A stretch of 63,816 nt of DNA from positions 1 to 63,816 of the forward strand of contig WTWZ01000007.1 of the NCBI GenBank assembly GCA_009773765.1, given 5' to 3'. The stretch is from Prolixibacteraceae bacterium. GTDB lineage: Bacteria; Bacteroidota; Bacteroidia; Bacteroidales; Prolixibacteraceae. Numbering within the stretch: the stretch's first letter is position 1; every line of letters begins with the position of its first letter. The notes beneath the pieces were generated by a model. That model worked only from the letters and a program-made list of their open reading frames with translations, did no database searches and was not told where the DNA came from. Shown piece by piece: positions 44,453-54,703 of this stretch. The position numbers and the translations under genes were made by a program.

Positions 44453-45325
44453 ATGAGGCAATTAAAAATAACACAACAAATCACCCAGCGCAACGACCAA
44501 TCCACCGTGCGTTATTTCCAGGATATCAATAAATATTCGCTTATAACCGCCGAAGAGGAAGTGTCGCTTTCCGTCCGCATCAGAAACGGGGACACGGTTG
44601 CGCTCGAAAAATTGGTTGTGGCAAATCTCCGGTTTGTGGTTTCGGTAGCCAAACAATATCAAAACCAGGGGCTTTCGTTCCCTGATTTAATTAACCAGGG
44701 AAATTTGGGCCTTGTAAAGGCAGCAACAAAATTCGACGAAACACGGGGGTTCAAATTTATTTCGTACGCGGTATGGTGGATTCGCCAGTCGATAATGGAA
44801 GCCATTTCAGAACACACCCGCATTGTGCGGTTGCCGTTAAACCGGATCTCGTCGATTAACAAAATTTCAAAAGCCATTCCTTTTTTAGAGCAACATTTGG
44901 AACGCGAACCCACAAACTCTGAAATAGCAGAATACATGGAAATTTCTCTGGAAGAAGTCGAAACGGCAAATTCAATTAAAAAGAAGCAGATTTCGTTCGA
45001 TATGCCTTTAATGAACGACGGCGACAGCGATTTCAGCTTATACGACATTGTTCAGAATGAAGATTTTCCCACGCCCGATAATCACTTAATCGATGAATCG
45101 CTTAGGACAAACATACAGCGTGCAATCGGTAAACTTACTGAACGCGAGGCAGGTGTGCTGACAATGTTCTATGGGTTGAATAATTCACAGGTATTATCGC
45201 TTTTAGATATTGCAGTTATATTTGGAACTTCAACTGAGCGAATCAGGCAAATAAAAAACAGTGCTTTGGTTAAATTGCGAAACCTTTTAAAGCACAGTAA
45301 CGAATACGCACAAGTAACGTTTTAA
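44453..45325 (+). CDS. RpoD-type sigma factor, divergent paralogue
   Basis: This 290-aa protein has the Bacteroidota RpoD layout without an acidic N-terminal region 1.1. Region 1.2 starts MRQLKITQQITQR. Region 2 is well conserved (ANLRFVVSVAKQYQNQGLSF, GFKFISYAVWWIRQSI). Region 3 shows RIVRLPLNRISSINKISKA. Region 4 differs from the housekeeping form: the usual MTLEEIGDKFGLTRERVRQI is replaced by LSLLDIAVIFGTSTERIRQI. Promoter -33 recognition may therefore be altered. It is likely a secondary sigma factor rather than the primary one. A TATATTTG element at 44276-44283 may be its distant promoter. Confidence 0.87.
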   Translation: MRQLKITQQITQRNDQSTVRYFQDINKYSLITAEEEVSLSVRIRNGDTVALEKLVVANLRFVVSVAKQYQNQGLSFPDLINQGNLGLVKAATKFDETRGFKFISYAVWWIRQSIMEAISEHTRIVRLPLNRISSINKISKAIPFLEQHLEREPTNSEIAEYMEISLEEVETANSIKKKQISFDMPLMNDGDSDFSLYDIVQNEDFPTPDNHLIDESLRTNIQRAIGKLTEREAGVLTMFYGLNNSQVLSLLDIAVIFGTSTERIRQIKNSALVKLRNLLKHSNEYAQVTF

Positions 45326-45361
45326 AAAGAAAAGAACAAATAATTATAATTAAAATCATTT

Positions 45362-45808
45362 ATGGGTAAATCGCAGGAATCTTTCAACAAAAAAGACGTC
45401 AGGAACAAAAAAGAAAAAAAAAGAAAAGAAAAAGAAGCCAAAAAACTGGCCAGAAAAGATGGCGAAAAAGCCAGTTTTGACGACATGATAGCTTATGTTG
45501 ACGAAAACGGAGTAATCACCAGCGAACCAATTGATCCGACCAGTAAAACCGAAGTTAAACTTGAGGATATTGCCGTCAGCGTACCGAAAGGAAGCGCTGA
45601 AGAGGTAGATCCGGTTAGAAAAGGAACAGTATCTTTTTATAATGAATCGAAAGGCTTTGGGTTCATTAAAGATATGGAAACAAAACAGGATGTATTTGTC
45701 CATGCCAACAACGTATTAGGTGAAATCAGGGAAGGCAACCTGGTCACGTACGAGGTTGAAAAGGGACAACGCGGCCCGAATGCAGTACGGGTGCAAATCA
45801 GCAAATAA
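45362..45808 (+). CDS. Cold-shock domain protein with basic N-terminus
   Basis: This 148-aa protein starts with a Lys/Glu-rich segment (KKDVRNKKEKKRKEKEAKK) and an acidic linker. A C-terminal cold-shock OB fold follows, with RNP1 SKGFGFIKD and RNP2 DVFVHANNV. The domain binds single-stranded RNA or DNA, as in CspA chaperones. The extended N-terminus is common in Bacteroidota versions. It lies 36 bases after the sigma factor gene, so the two may be co-transcribed under stress. Confidence 0.93.
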   Translation: MGKSQESFNKKDVRNKKEKKRKEKEAKKLARKDGEKASFDDMIAYVDENGVITSEPIDPTSKTEVKLEDIAVSVPKGSAEEVDPVRKGTVSFYNESKGFGFIKDMETKQDVFVHANNVLGEIREGNLVTYEVEKGQRGPNAVRVQISK

Positions 45809-45869
45809 TTTACAAACACTCTTTTTTGGCAGCATTTTTTATTGCTGAATAAAACTAAACGTAAAACGA

Positions 45870-46337
45870 ATGGACAACAACGATATTTTACGCAGAGTAC
45901 GTTATGCCCTCGACTTTGACGATTCTAAAATGATGGAAATCTTTGCGCTGGGCGGAATAACAGCTTCGCGCGGAGAAATAAGCCAGTGGCTGAAAAAAGA
46001 TATCGACCCCGATTATGTTGCCCTGAACGGTTTTCAACTGGCTGCCTTCCTGAACGGTTTAATTATCAATAAGCGGGGTAAAAAAGAGGGACCGCAACCC
46101 ATTCCCGAAAAACAACTGAACAACAACATCATTTTCAGAAAATTTAAAATTGCCCTCAATTTAAAAGACGAAGATATTTTAGAGTTACTAAAACTGGCAG
46201 ATTTGGAACTCAGCAAACACGAACTGAGCGCATTTTTCCGAAAACCCGGACAAGAACAGTACCGTGAATGCAAAGACCAGGTGCTGCGAAATTTTCTGCG
46301 GGGAATGCAGATAAAATTCAGGGAGAATAAGGGTTAA
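45870..46337 (+). CDS. DUF1456 (YehS) family protein
   Basis: This 155-aa cytoplasmic protein is built of two DUF1456 repeats. The first is MDNNDILRRVRYALDFDDSK with LNGFQLAAFLNGLII, and the second is NNIIFRKFKIALNLKDEDIL with CKDQVLRNFLRGMQI. The family (E. coli YehS) has no known biochemical role. It lies 61 bases after the cold-shock gene on the same strand. Confidence 0.92.
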   Translation: MDNNDILRRVRYALDFDDSKMMEIFALGGITASRGEISQWLKKDIDPDYVALNGFQLAAFLNGLIINKRGKKEGPQPIPEKQLNNNIIFRKFKIALNLKDEDILELLKLADLELSKHELSAFFRKPGQEQYRECKDQVLRNFLRGMQIKFRENKG

Positions 46338-46518
46338 AAAAGACAGGGGCAAAGGCGGAGGCGGAGAGTAAAGGCAGTAACCGGCAGGCAGTTGAAAGAC
46401 CGTACAAGTAACCAGCAGCAAGTTACCAACTAAAATATCCAGTAAGGAACAAGCAATAACCAATTTTCAATATTTCCTGATACCTGATACCAATTCGAAT
46501 AAAAATCTATTGTCAGTT

Positions 46519-46548
46519 TTTGTGTGACCAACAAATTTCTTACCTTGC
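46519..46548 (+). promoter_or_regulatory. Bacteroidota-type promoter for the DUF1080 gene
   Basis: TTTG at 46519-46522 and TACCTTGC at 46541-46548 are separated by 18 bases and resemble the strong Bacteroidota promoter pair. The start codon follows 27 bases later. Confidence 0.5.
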
Positions 46549-46575
46549 TTTCCTAAACCAATAAATTATAGTGAA

Positions 46576-47355
46576 ATGAAAAAAGCAACATTTATTCTCA
46601 CGGTTTTAATCCTTTACGTATTATTGATTGGAGCAACTTTACTTCCAAAAGAAAACACAGGAGTTGGAGTTAAAGCGCCAAAAAAAGCAACGGTACTTTT
46701 CGATGGAACTGAAAAAATGCTTCACGAAAACTGGAAGTACTGGGAAGGCCCGCGATTTGGGGCACAAATGCCAATCAAATGGAAAATACAACCCGATCCT
46801 GCAGGCAAGGGAACTGTGATGAACAGCAACGATCCCGCTGCCGCCGGTGGTTTATACGGCGCTGCCGACATTGTAACCAAAAAGGAGTTCCGCGACTTCA
46901 GGTTGCACGTTGAATTCCTGATACCCAGCAAAGGGGGAAACAGCGGCGTTTACCTGCAAAACCGTTATGAAATCCAGATTCTCGATGGCGACTCAACCCG
47001 TCACGGACTGGCGACAGTAATCAACGAAACTGAATCTCCATATTATGCATACAACGGCCTGGGAAAATGGAATGCGTACGATATCCAGTTCAGGGCAGCC
47101 CGCTTTAATGACGGGAAACTCACCGAAAAAGCGCTTGTGACCGTTTATTTTAACGGACAAAAAGTACATAAAAACGTGAGAATAAACCAGGTTTGGGGCG
47201 GCCCAAACTCAGGACTTGACGGTGGAAACGACGGTGGAAAAGGAATAACCGATGTTCCCGGAGGAATAAAACTGCAGGCCGAGGGCCACGATGTTTTATA
47301 CCGGAATATCTGGATTGAGGAGTTGGACTTGAAAAAAGCAGATACAGATTTTTAA
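46576..47355 (+). CDS. DUF1080 (3-keto-disaccharide hydrolase-like) secreted protein
   Basis: This 259-aa protein has a signal peptide and one DUF1080 jelly-roll domain. Family marks are ATVLFDGTEKMLHENWKYW, FRDFRLHVEFLIPSKGGNSG, VYLQNRYEIQILDG and GIKLQAEGHDVLYRNIWIEE. Pfam names the family 3-keto-disaccharide hydrolase because members act on oxidised disaccharides; other activities occur in the same fold. It is monocistronic with a promoter-like element. It may act with the sugar isomerase about 3.5 kb upstream. Confidence 0.92.
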   Translation: MKKATFILTVLILYVLLIGATLLPKENTGVGVKAPKKATVLFDGTEKMLHENWKYWEGPRFGAQMPIKWKIQPDPAGKGTVMNSNDPAAAGGLYGAADIVTKKEFRDFRLHVEFLIPSKGGNSGVYLQNRYEIQILDGDSTRHGLATVINETESPYYAYNGLGKWNAYDIQFRAARFNDGKLTEKALVTVYFNGQKVHKNVRINQVWGGPNSGLDGGNDGGKGITDVPGGIKLQAEGHDVLYRNIWIEELDLKKADTDF

Positions 47356-47385
47356 CTGGCAACACTCAACAGTCGACTAAGGCCA

Positions 47386-47519
47386 GACGGCAAAGGATAG
47401 AGTCACTATCAATCTTCGATGTCAATCTATATTCAGATAACATTGTTTTTTCGCCGGTTCAAACCCCTTTATAACAAATTAAAACTCACCAGATTGCAAT
47501 CTCTCTATCCTTTGCCGTC
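47386..47519. repeat. MITE-like element with 17-base inverted arms
   Basis: GACGGCAAAGGATAGAG (47386-47402) and its exact complement (47503-47519) bound a 100-base gene-free core. The layout resembles a miniature inverted-repeat element or intergenic palindromic repeat. I cannot see a target-site duplication with confidence. Confidence 0.6.
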
Positions 47520-47534
47520 ACATTCATGTGACGG
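47515..47534. repeat. 20-base palindrome
   Basis: CCGTCACAT-TC-ATGTGACGG is perfectly complementary around two bases. It overlaps the right arm of the MITE-like element and could be part of it or an operator. Confidence 0.5.
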
Positions 47535-47644
47535 ATTTGTAGTTGATTGATAGTTTTGTGTACAGTAAGCAATCCGGCTGTTAAGATTTTGGTTTTCGCT
47601 GCTTCTTCTATCAATACTTTTATTCATTATCATCAATTTATACC

Positions 47645-47652
47645 TAAATTTG
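47645..47652 (+). promoter_or_regulatory. -7 promoter element for the ABC-F gene
   Basis: TAAATTTG is an exact match to TAnnTTTG, 45 bases before the ATG. Only a weak TATT lies at the -33 position. Confidence 0.4.
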
Positions 47653-47685
47653 CCCGCCTTTTTGCATAAAGCGGAAGCATAATAA

Positions 47686-49314
<1,629 letters not shown>

Positions 49315-49323
49315 AGGGATAAC

Positions 49324-50005
49324 ATGAAAAAAGAAAACTGGACAACCACAAATATTCCTGATTTAACAGGAAAAGTAATCATTGTAACCGGAGGTAACAG
49401 CGGGCTGGGTTACGAATCGGTAAAAGCATTTTCTGAAAAAGGCGCCGATGTTATTTTGGCCACCCGTTCCATTGAAAAAGGCGAAACTGCCAAAAAAACT
49501 ATGGGAAATGTAAAAGGGGACATTTCGGTGATGCAGTTGGATTTGATGAATTTTTCCTCGATTCAAAGTTTTGCTGAAAAATTTGCTGTGAAATACAACC
49601 GCCTGGATGTATTGCTGAATAACGCCGGAATTATGACTACTCCTTATTTTTTAACCAAAGCGAAGATTAGAATCAAACGGGATCAAAAGTGTTTCAGTTG
49701 CTGCGCATCCCGGTGTTTCGAGCACAAATTTGTTTCAGTACCTTGAGGACAAAATGATATTTAAAGTTTTTAAACCTTTAATGTCGCCCTTCATACAGGA
49801 ACAGGAAATGGGAGCCCTGCCACAAATTCGCGCTTCAGTTGATGCAAACGTAAAAGGTGGCGAATATTAAGGCCCCGATGGATTTAATGAAATGAAAGGA
49901 TTTCCGGTTTTGGTCCGGTCGAATGCAGCATCGCATAATCTGCAGGATGCCGCAAAATTGTGGGAGATATCAGAAAAAATTACAGGAATTTCTTATTCGT
50001 TTTGA
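49324..50005 (+). pseudogene. Short-chain dehydrogenase gene with internal deletion and nonsense codon
   Basis: The first 115 residues are an intact Rossmann start: VIIVTGGNSGLGYESVKAFS, ILATRSIEKGETAKKT and VLLNNAGIMTTPYF. The sequence then jumps to a later part of the family in another frame (RRLESNGIKSVSVAAHPGVS). The catalytic Tyr-xxx-Lys segment is therefore lost. A TAA at the end of KGGEY further interrupts the C-terminus, which continues GPDGFNEMKGFPVLVRS. The open frame gives 140 aa with a scrambled tail. Family members act on small alcohols or ketones. The gene cannot make a working enzyme. Confidence 0.85.
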
Positions 50006-50083
50006 ATAGTTAAATCATCACAATAAAAATCAATATGTAAATTTTATCTTAGTTTTGTTTACTTATTAAATATTTTTAAAAAG

Positions 50084-51382
50084 ATGGATTTTAATCAAGT
50101 GAAAAAACCGGTGATTTTTATTGCAACACTGTTTATTTTGTGGAGTTGCCAGGCCAAATATCCCGGTGTTCCCGTGTTCTACCACACACTTTTAGATTCA
50201 GCCCTGGTAAAAGCCGGAGAAAATGCTGTTGAACTTCAAAAAGCCTTAACCGAAGCACCCACCGAACAAAAAGAAGGGATGGCTTTCATTATCAGCTACA
50301 TGCCGCAGCGTGATTTAACAACTTTAACTGGGGAATTTTTACTCGAAAATTCGGAATACGCTTATAAAGCCCGCGAAAAGTATTCGTGGTGTGCCGCCCT
50401 TCCCGATTCCATTTTTTTCAACGATGTTCTTCCTTACGCCATCATTTCCGAAAACCGCGACCCTTGGAGGAAGGATTTTTTTGAACGGTTTTCAAAATAT
50501 GTTGATGATAAGGACAACATTGTTGACGCCATTTTTGCCATCGCCCGCCCTATAAATAAAGAAGTTAAGGTTGAATACAACACCAAACGCTCGAAAGTTG
50601 ATTTAAGCCCAAAGGAAGCCATGGCCGAAAATATGGCAACCTGCACCGGATTGTCGATTATTTTAACCGATGCTTTCCGTTCGGTGGGAATTCCCTCGCG
50701 ACTGGCCGGAACTGCCATGTGGACCAATTACAAAGGAAACCACACCTGGAGCGAAGTTTGGGTTGATAACCAATGGCAATTCATTGAATATTATCCCGAT
50801 ACGTTAAACCAGTCGTGGTTTTTGGCCGATGCCGGTAAAGCCGACCCAAACAACATGCTGCACTGGATTTACGCAACTTCTTACAAACCAACCAGACTTT
50901 ATTATTACGCCGCTGTTGACGGAGCCCATATATTGGATTCAATTGATACAAGTGGATTTCCAGAAGAAATGCAGGCCCGTTATCAAAGAATGAAATCGCG
51001 CCCCAAAAAAGGAGAACCTTATATCTGGGGTGTAAACGTTACCCAAAAATACATCGATCTTTATCAGAAATCATTGGAGAACAGCCAACTGAATAAAAAT
51101 GAACTGATGGCCAATTTTGTAGTTTTCGCAAATGAAAATACATCAAATAGTGAATCAAGAATCAGTTGCAGGGTTGATGTTTTTGAAGGAGATAATTTGG
51201 TGGATTTTGGTTATTCGCCCCAAAAAACAGATGATATGAACCTGTTTCTGAAATTCAGGCTGAAAAAAGAAACCGAATATAAAGCTGTTGTTACCAATAC
51301 AGGAGAAGGGATCAATCAGACCTTCCCAATTTTAACTGGCAACAATTCTACCCAGGAATTTAAACTGATTATAAAAAAATGA
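50084..51382 (+). CDS. Transglutaminase-like lipoprotein
   Basis: This 432-aa protein has a lipoprotein signal (VKKPVIFIATLFILWSC). A transglutaminase-like papain fold carries the triad Cys187 (MATCTGLS), His220 (NHTWSEVWV) and Asp239 (EYYPDT). The C-terminal 110 residues look like an added beta-sandwich. Bacterial members are mostly proteases or peptide-bond-modifying enzymes rather than true crosslinkers. It is probably anchored at the outer membrane. The 20-base hairpin downstream may end its transcript. Confidence 0.88.
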   Translation: MDFNQVKKPVIFIATLFILWSCQAKYPGVPVFYHTLLDSALVKAGENAVELQKALTEAPTEQKEGMAFIISYMPQRDLTTLTGEFLLENSEYAYKAREKYSWCAALPDSIFFNDVLPYAIISENRDPWRKDFFERFSKYVDDKDNIVDAIFAIARPINKEVKVEYNTKRSKVDLSPKEAMAENMATCTGLSIILTDAFRSVGIPSRLAGTAMWTNYKGNHTWSEVWVDNQWQFIEYYPDTLNQSWFLADAGKADPNNMLHWIYATSYKPTRLYYYAAVDGAHILDSIDTSGFPEEMQARYQRMKSRPKKGEPYIWGVNVTQKYIDLYQKSLENSQLNKNELMANFVVFANENTSNSESRISCRVDVFEGDNLVDFGYSPQKTDDMNLFLKFRLKKETEYKAVVTNTGEGINQTFPILTGNNSTQEFKLIIKK

Positions 51383-51423
51383 AAATTTCAAAAGTGAATT
51401 TATTTTGAATAATTATAAAATAG

Positions 51424-51469
51424 CCACAGATTGCACAGATTAACACAGATTAATCTGTGCAATCTGTGG
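51424..51469. repeat. Perfect 20-base stem hairpin (intergenic repeat)
   Basis: CCACAGATTGCACAGATTAA (51424-51443) and its exact complement (51450-51469) flank a 6-base loop. The motif CACAGATTAA repeats inside it. It lies between two plus-strand genes and may act as a transcription-end or mRNA-stability structure, or be a palindromic mobile repeat. Confidence 0.7.
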
Positions 51470-51515
51470 TTAAAAAGAACAAATTCCAAAACCGAAAATT
51501 AAAAACTGAAATGAC

Positions 51516-53420
51516 ATGCGAAATCTGATAATTATCCTCGTTTTCTTTGTAGCAGCAGGCAATGCTACATCTCAAACCACAAATGTTATCACCCACAATA
51601 AAGTCCTTATCAATACCGATCCCTCAAAAGGTGAAAAAAGTTTTAAAGCATGGGGCAACTTTCCGTCCAAAAACAAGGAAGTACGCCGGATTGCCATGAA
51701 AGTCACCCTGGCTTATCCTCAAGACCGGCCGATTGCGCACTGGGATTACATGGACCGCATTAAAATACTTCGGAAAGGCGGTGTGAAAGGTAAAAACATC
51801 GGTTACGAAATTGGCCGGATGATAACGCCTTACGGCAGTAATTTCAAGGAAGGCTGGAGTTATACCTGGAGTGTTGATGTTACCGATTTTGAGTCGTTTT
51901 TGCGCGACAGTGTTGAAATTGAATACATTCATACAGGATACGAGCCGCCTGAACTGGGATGGGATTTAACTATTGATTTTGAGTATTTATTTGGGCCGGC
52001 AATAGCAAAATTTATTTCGGTTGAGAAAATATGGGATGGTAATTTTCAATATGGTAACCCGCAAAACGATATTGAGAACCAGTTAACCAAAAAAAAAATC
52101 AAGCGGGCAAAAGGAAGTTCATTTGGACGTTTCCGCATTCAGCATACAGGGCACGGAATGGACAGGCCCAGTGGTTGCAGCGAGTTTTGCAGCCGGTGGC
52201 GCGAGTTGGTTTTCGATGGGAATGTTGTTGATCACCGCAACTTGTGGAAAGATTGTGGCAACAACCCGCTTTATCCGCAGGGCGGAACCTGGATTTTCGA
52301 CCGTGCACACTGGTGCCCCGGCGATTTGCAGGAGCCGGATATTATAGATATCCCGCTCACAAAGTCAACACACACCCTCGATCTGAACATGCAACCGTTT
52401 ACCGCAAACGATTTGGATCAACCCAAAGAACAAATCACATCTTACTTTTTCCAGTTTGCCGAACCAAACCATTCGAACGATGTGGCCATCGAAGAAATTA
52501 TTGCACCCAATAAACTTTCCAACTACAACCGGTTAAACCCAACCGGATTTAATCCCCAAATCAAAATCAGGAATCTTGGAAAGGAAAATCTGAGAACACT
52601 GGAAATCAGATATAAAACCATTGGTTTCGAAGAGAAAAAGTTTCATTGGAAAGGCGAACTGGCATTTTATGAAACTGCAATAATTACGCTTCCGGGCGAA
52701 ATAGATGCAAAAAACGGAACTAACACCTTTTCGGTGATTTTGAACAATCCAAATAAGTTTGAAGATGAATGGGATGGCGACAATTCAATGGAATCTGAAT
52801 TTATCGATATCCCCACTTTACCATCAAAGATTGTAGTCGATTTTCTGACCAACAACAAACCAAAAGAGAACTCACTTTTTATTGTGAACAGCGCAAACGA
52901 TACGGTTTACATGAAATCGCCGGAAATGCTTGAACCGGCAAAAAAATATTCAGATACGCTTGAACTGGCCGAAGGGAACTACTTTTTAATGCTCACCGAT
53001 TCAGTTGGCGACGGTTTGGAATTCTGGTTTCAACCCGAATCAGGTTATGGAAGGCTCCAGTTAAAAGATGCTTTTGGAAACTTGATTCACCTGTTTGAGA
53101 GCGACTGCGGAAATGGACAGTTTTATGGTTTTCGTGCCAAAAACGATGCGGTTGCCGACACTACTGTAACACAGCTTTCGGTAAACATTTTCCCGCGAAT
53201 GGTAAACGACCGGTTGTCGATTTACACAACCACCAACAAAACTTCAACATTAAAAATACGCATTACCAAAGATGGAAAATACATCGAACAGCACGAATAC
53301 ACCAACATCAAAGATTCAGTTACCGGATTGGATGTCAGGCATCTGGCCGAAGGAAGATATGTGATGGAGATTTTTGTAAATGGCGAACATAAAATGAACC
53401 GGCGATTTAATAAAAGATAA
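51516..53420 (+). CDS. PNGase F-like peptide-N-glycosidase with T9SS domain
   Basis: This 634-aa secreted protein has a signal peptide ending near GNATSQ. Two N-glycanase domains follow, with AHWDYMDRIKILRK (candidate catalytic Asp), GRMITPYGSNFKEGW, WDLTIDFEYLFG and the disulfide-bounded PSGCSEFCSRWRE (candidate catalytic Glu223). An additional beta domain (about 380-540) precedes a T9SS tail. PNGase F cleaves the asparagine-linked glycan of glycoproteins between GlcNAc and Asn. Here it would release glycans from algal, animal or fungal glycoproteins at the cell surface. Length is greater than the founding 354-aa enzyme because of the added domains. Confidence 0.88.
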   Translation: MRNLIIILVFFVAAGNATSQTTNVITHNKVLINTDPSKGEKSFKAWGNFPSKNKEVRRIAMKVTLAYPQDRPIAHWDYMDRIKILRKGGVKGKNIGYEIGRMITPYGSNFKEGWSYTWSVDVTDFESFLRDSVEIEYIHTGYEPPELGWDLTIDFEYLFGPAIAKFISVEKIWDGNFQYGNPQNDIENQLTKKKIKRAKGSSFGRFRIQHTGHGMDRPSGCSEFCSRWRELVFDGNVVDHRNLWKDCGNNPLYPQGGTWIFDRAHWCPGDLQEPDIIDIPLTKSTHTLDLNMQPFTANDLDQPKEQITSYFFQFAEPNHSNDVAIEEIIAPNKLSNYNRLNPTGFNPQIKIRNLGKENLRTLEIRYKTIGFEEKKFHWKGELAFYETAIITLPGEIDAKNGTNTFSVILNNPNKFEDEWDGDNSMESEFIDIPTLPSKIVVDFLTNNKPKENSLFIVNSANDTVYMKSPEMLEPAKKYSDTLELAEGNYFLMLTDSVGDGLEFWFQPESGYGRLQLKDAFGNLIHLFESDCGNGQFYGFRAKNDAVADTTVTQLSVNIFPRMVNDRLSIYTTTNKTSTLKIRITKDGKYIEQHEYTNIKDSVTGLDVRHLAEGRYVMEIFVNGEHKMNRRFNKR

Positions 53421-53440
53421 TCAGTTGTGAGCTAGTGCAG

Positions 53441-53490
53441 ACAGACTTCGACTACGCTCAGTCTGACAGTCACCCTGAGTGTAGTCGAAG
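53441..53490. repeat. Hairpin repeat, copy A (possible terminator)
   Basis: CTTCGACTACGCTCAG (53446-53461) pairs with CTGAGTGTAGTCGAAG (53475-53490) with one G-T mismatch. The first 27 bases (53441-53467) recur exactly in inverted orientation at 54636-54662, on the other side of the esterase gene. It follows the PNGase-like gene and could stop transcription. Confidence 0.65.
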
Positions 53491-53559
53491 GGTGCTTATA
53501 ATACAGATGTTTATAAATTTTAACTTAACTCGAATTGAAACTATAATTCCAAATTAATG

Positions 53560-53588
53560 TTTGTTTTTATCTAATTTTCATATTTTTG
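53560..53588 (+). promoter_or_regulatory. Strong Bacteroidota promoter for the esterase gene
   Basis: TTTG at 53560-53563 and TATTTTTG at 53581-53588 are separated by 17 bases; both match the consensus. The ATG at 53622 lies 33 bases downstream. The promoter overlaps the longer TTG-started frame at 53586 and so excludes it. Confidence 0.65.
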
Positions 53589-53621
53589 GAATTGAATCAT
53601 TCACCAACTAAAACCAAAATA

Positions 53622-54485
53622 ATGAAAAATTCAATCCTTTTTTTTCTGATTTTAACTTTCCCCATTCTTTCAATCGCGCAATCCAGTAAAGTCTTAGACA
53701 ACCTTTCCATGAAAAGCGAAATACTGAAAATGGATCGAAAATATGCCATTTACCTGCCACCCGGTTACGAAACTTCGGCTCGTAGTTACCCTGTTTTGTA
53801 TCTTTTGCATGGCGGCGGCGACGACCAAACCGGCTGGGTACAATTTGGCGAAGTACAACACATTACAGACAAAGCTATTGCTGACGGCAGTGCAACTGCA
53901 ATGATTATTGTTATGCCCGATGCAAATACTGGTCAGCGCGGTTATTTCAACAGTATCAAAGGCGATTTTCAGTATGAGGATTTTTTCTTTAAAGAGTTCA
54001 TGCCGTTTATCGAAAAAACTTACCGCATAAAGGCTGAAAAACGGTACCGTGCAGTTGCCGGCTTGTCGATGGGCGGGGGCGGCAGTTTCGTTTACGCGCT
54101 TCGTCATCCGGAATTATTTTCTTCGGCTTGTCCGTTAAGCGCCTCATGTGGTCCGTTGAACATGACCGAAATGGAACGCTACAAATCGCGTCCCGGAATG
54201 CAGGATGTAACCACTGAACAACTTGAAACTTATTTCAAAAAACACAGCGTTGTTGACATGGTGAAAAACATGCCCGACGATCAGAAAAAAGCAGTCCGCT
54301 GGTTTATAGATTGCGGCGACGACGATTTTCTGTACGAAGGAAACGCGCTGGTTCATATTGAAATGCGTAAAAAGGAAATCCCGCATGAATACCGCGTTCG
54401 CAACGGTGGCCACACATGGACTTACTGGCGCGAATCGCTGCCGGTGGTGCTTTCGTTTGTATCGGATGCGTTCCACCAGTTTTGA
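53622..54485 (+). CDS. Secreted esterase D/feruloyl-esterase-like hydrolase
   Basis: This 287-aa protein begins MKNSILFFLILTFPILSIAQ, a signal peptide. An esterase-D-type alpha/beta hydrolase follows, with YPVLYLLHGGGDDQTGW, IIVMPDANTG, the nucleophile Ser149 in AGLSMGGGGSF, and GGHTWTYWRESL carrying the catalytic His. Such enzymes remove feruloyl or acetyl groups from hemicellulose or cleave other esters. The gene is bordered on both sides by inverted copies of a 27-base repeat. No ATG earlier fits because of the promoter. Confidence 0.9.
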   Translation: MKNSILFFLILTFPILSIAQSSKVLDNLSMKSEILKMDRKYAIYLPPGYETSARSYPVLYLLHGGGDDQTGWVQFGEVQHITDKAIADGSATAMIIVMPDANTGQRGYFNSIKGDFQYEDFFFKEFMPFIEKTYRIKAEKRYRAVAGLSMGGGGSFVYALRHPELFSSACPLSASCGPLNMTEMERYKSRPGMQDVTTEQLETYFKKHSVVDMVKNMPDDQKKAVRWFIDCGDDDFLYEGNALVHIEMRKKEIPHEYRVRNGGHTWTYWRESLPVVLSFVSDAFHQF

Positions 54486-54594
54486 AAAGCGGCTGGCGGC
54501 TGGCTTTTAGCTTCTGGCAACCTAATTAAGAATTACATACCAATGTCTTTTAACCAAGATAAAAATAAAAAGTGTTTGAATATTAAACACACTT

Positions 54595-54613
54595 CCCTGC
54601 CCGTCCGGCAGGC
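54595..54613. repeat. Short GC-rich hairpin
   Basis: CCTGCC (54596-54601) pairs with GGCAGG (54607-54612) around CGTCC. The motif type recurs widely between Bacteroidota genes. It is part of a GC-rich patch in an otherwise AT-rich gap. Confidence 0.45.
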
Positions 54614-54635
54614 GGGGACTCCGCTTATTGTGAAA

Positions 54636-54662
54636 GTCAGACTGAGCGTAGTCGAAGTCTGT
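54636..54662. repeat. 27-base repeat, copy B, inverted relative to copy A
   Basis: This is an exact reverse complement of 53441-53467. With copy A it flanks the esterase gene and its promoter. Confidence 0.75.
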
Positions 54663-54703
54663 TCCACAAACTAAAAGTCTTTTTAATTACTAATTTTTAT
54701 AAA

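Noticed and set aside
53586-53621. TTG-started extension of the esterase
   Set aside because: It overlaps a strong promoter -7 element, and the ATG at 53622 starts a clean signal peptide.
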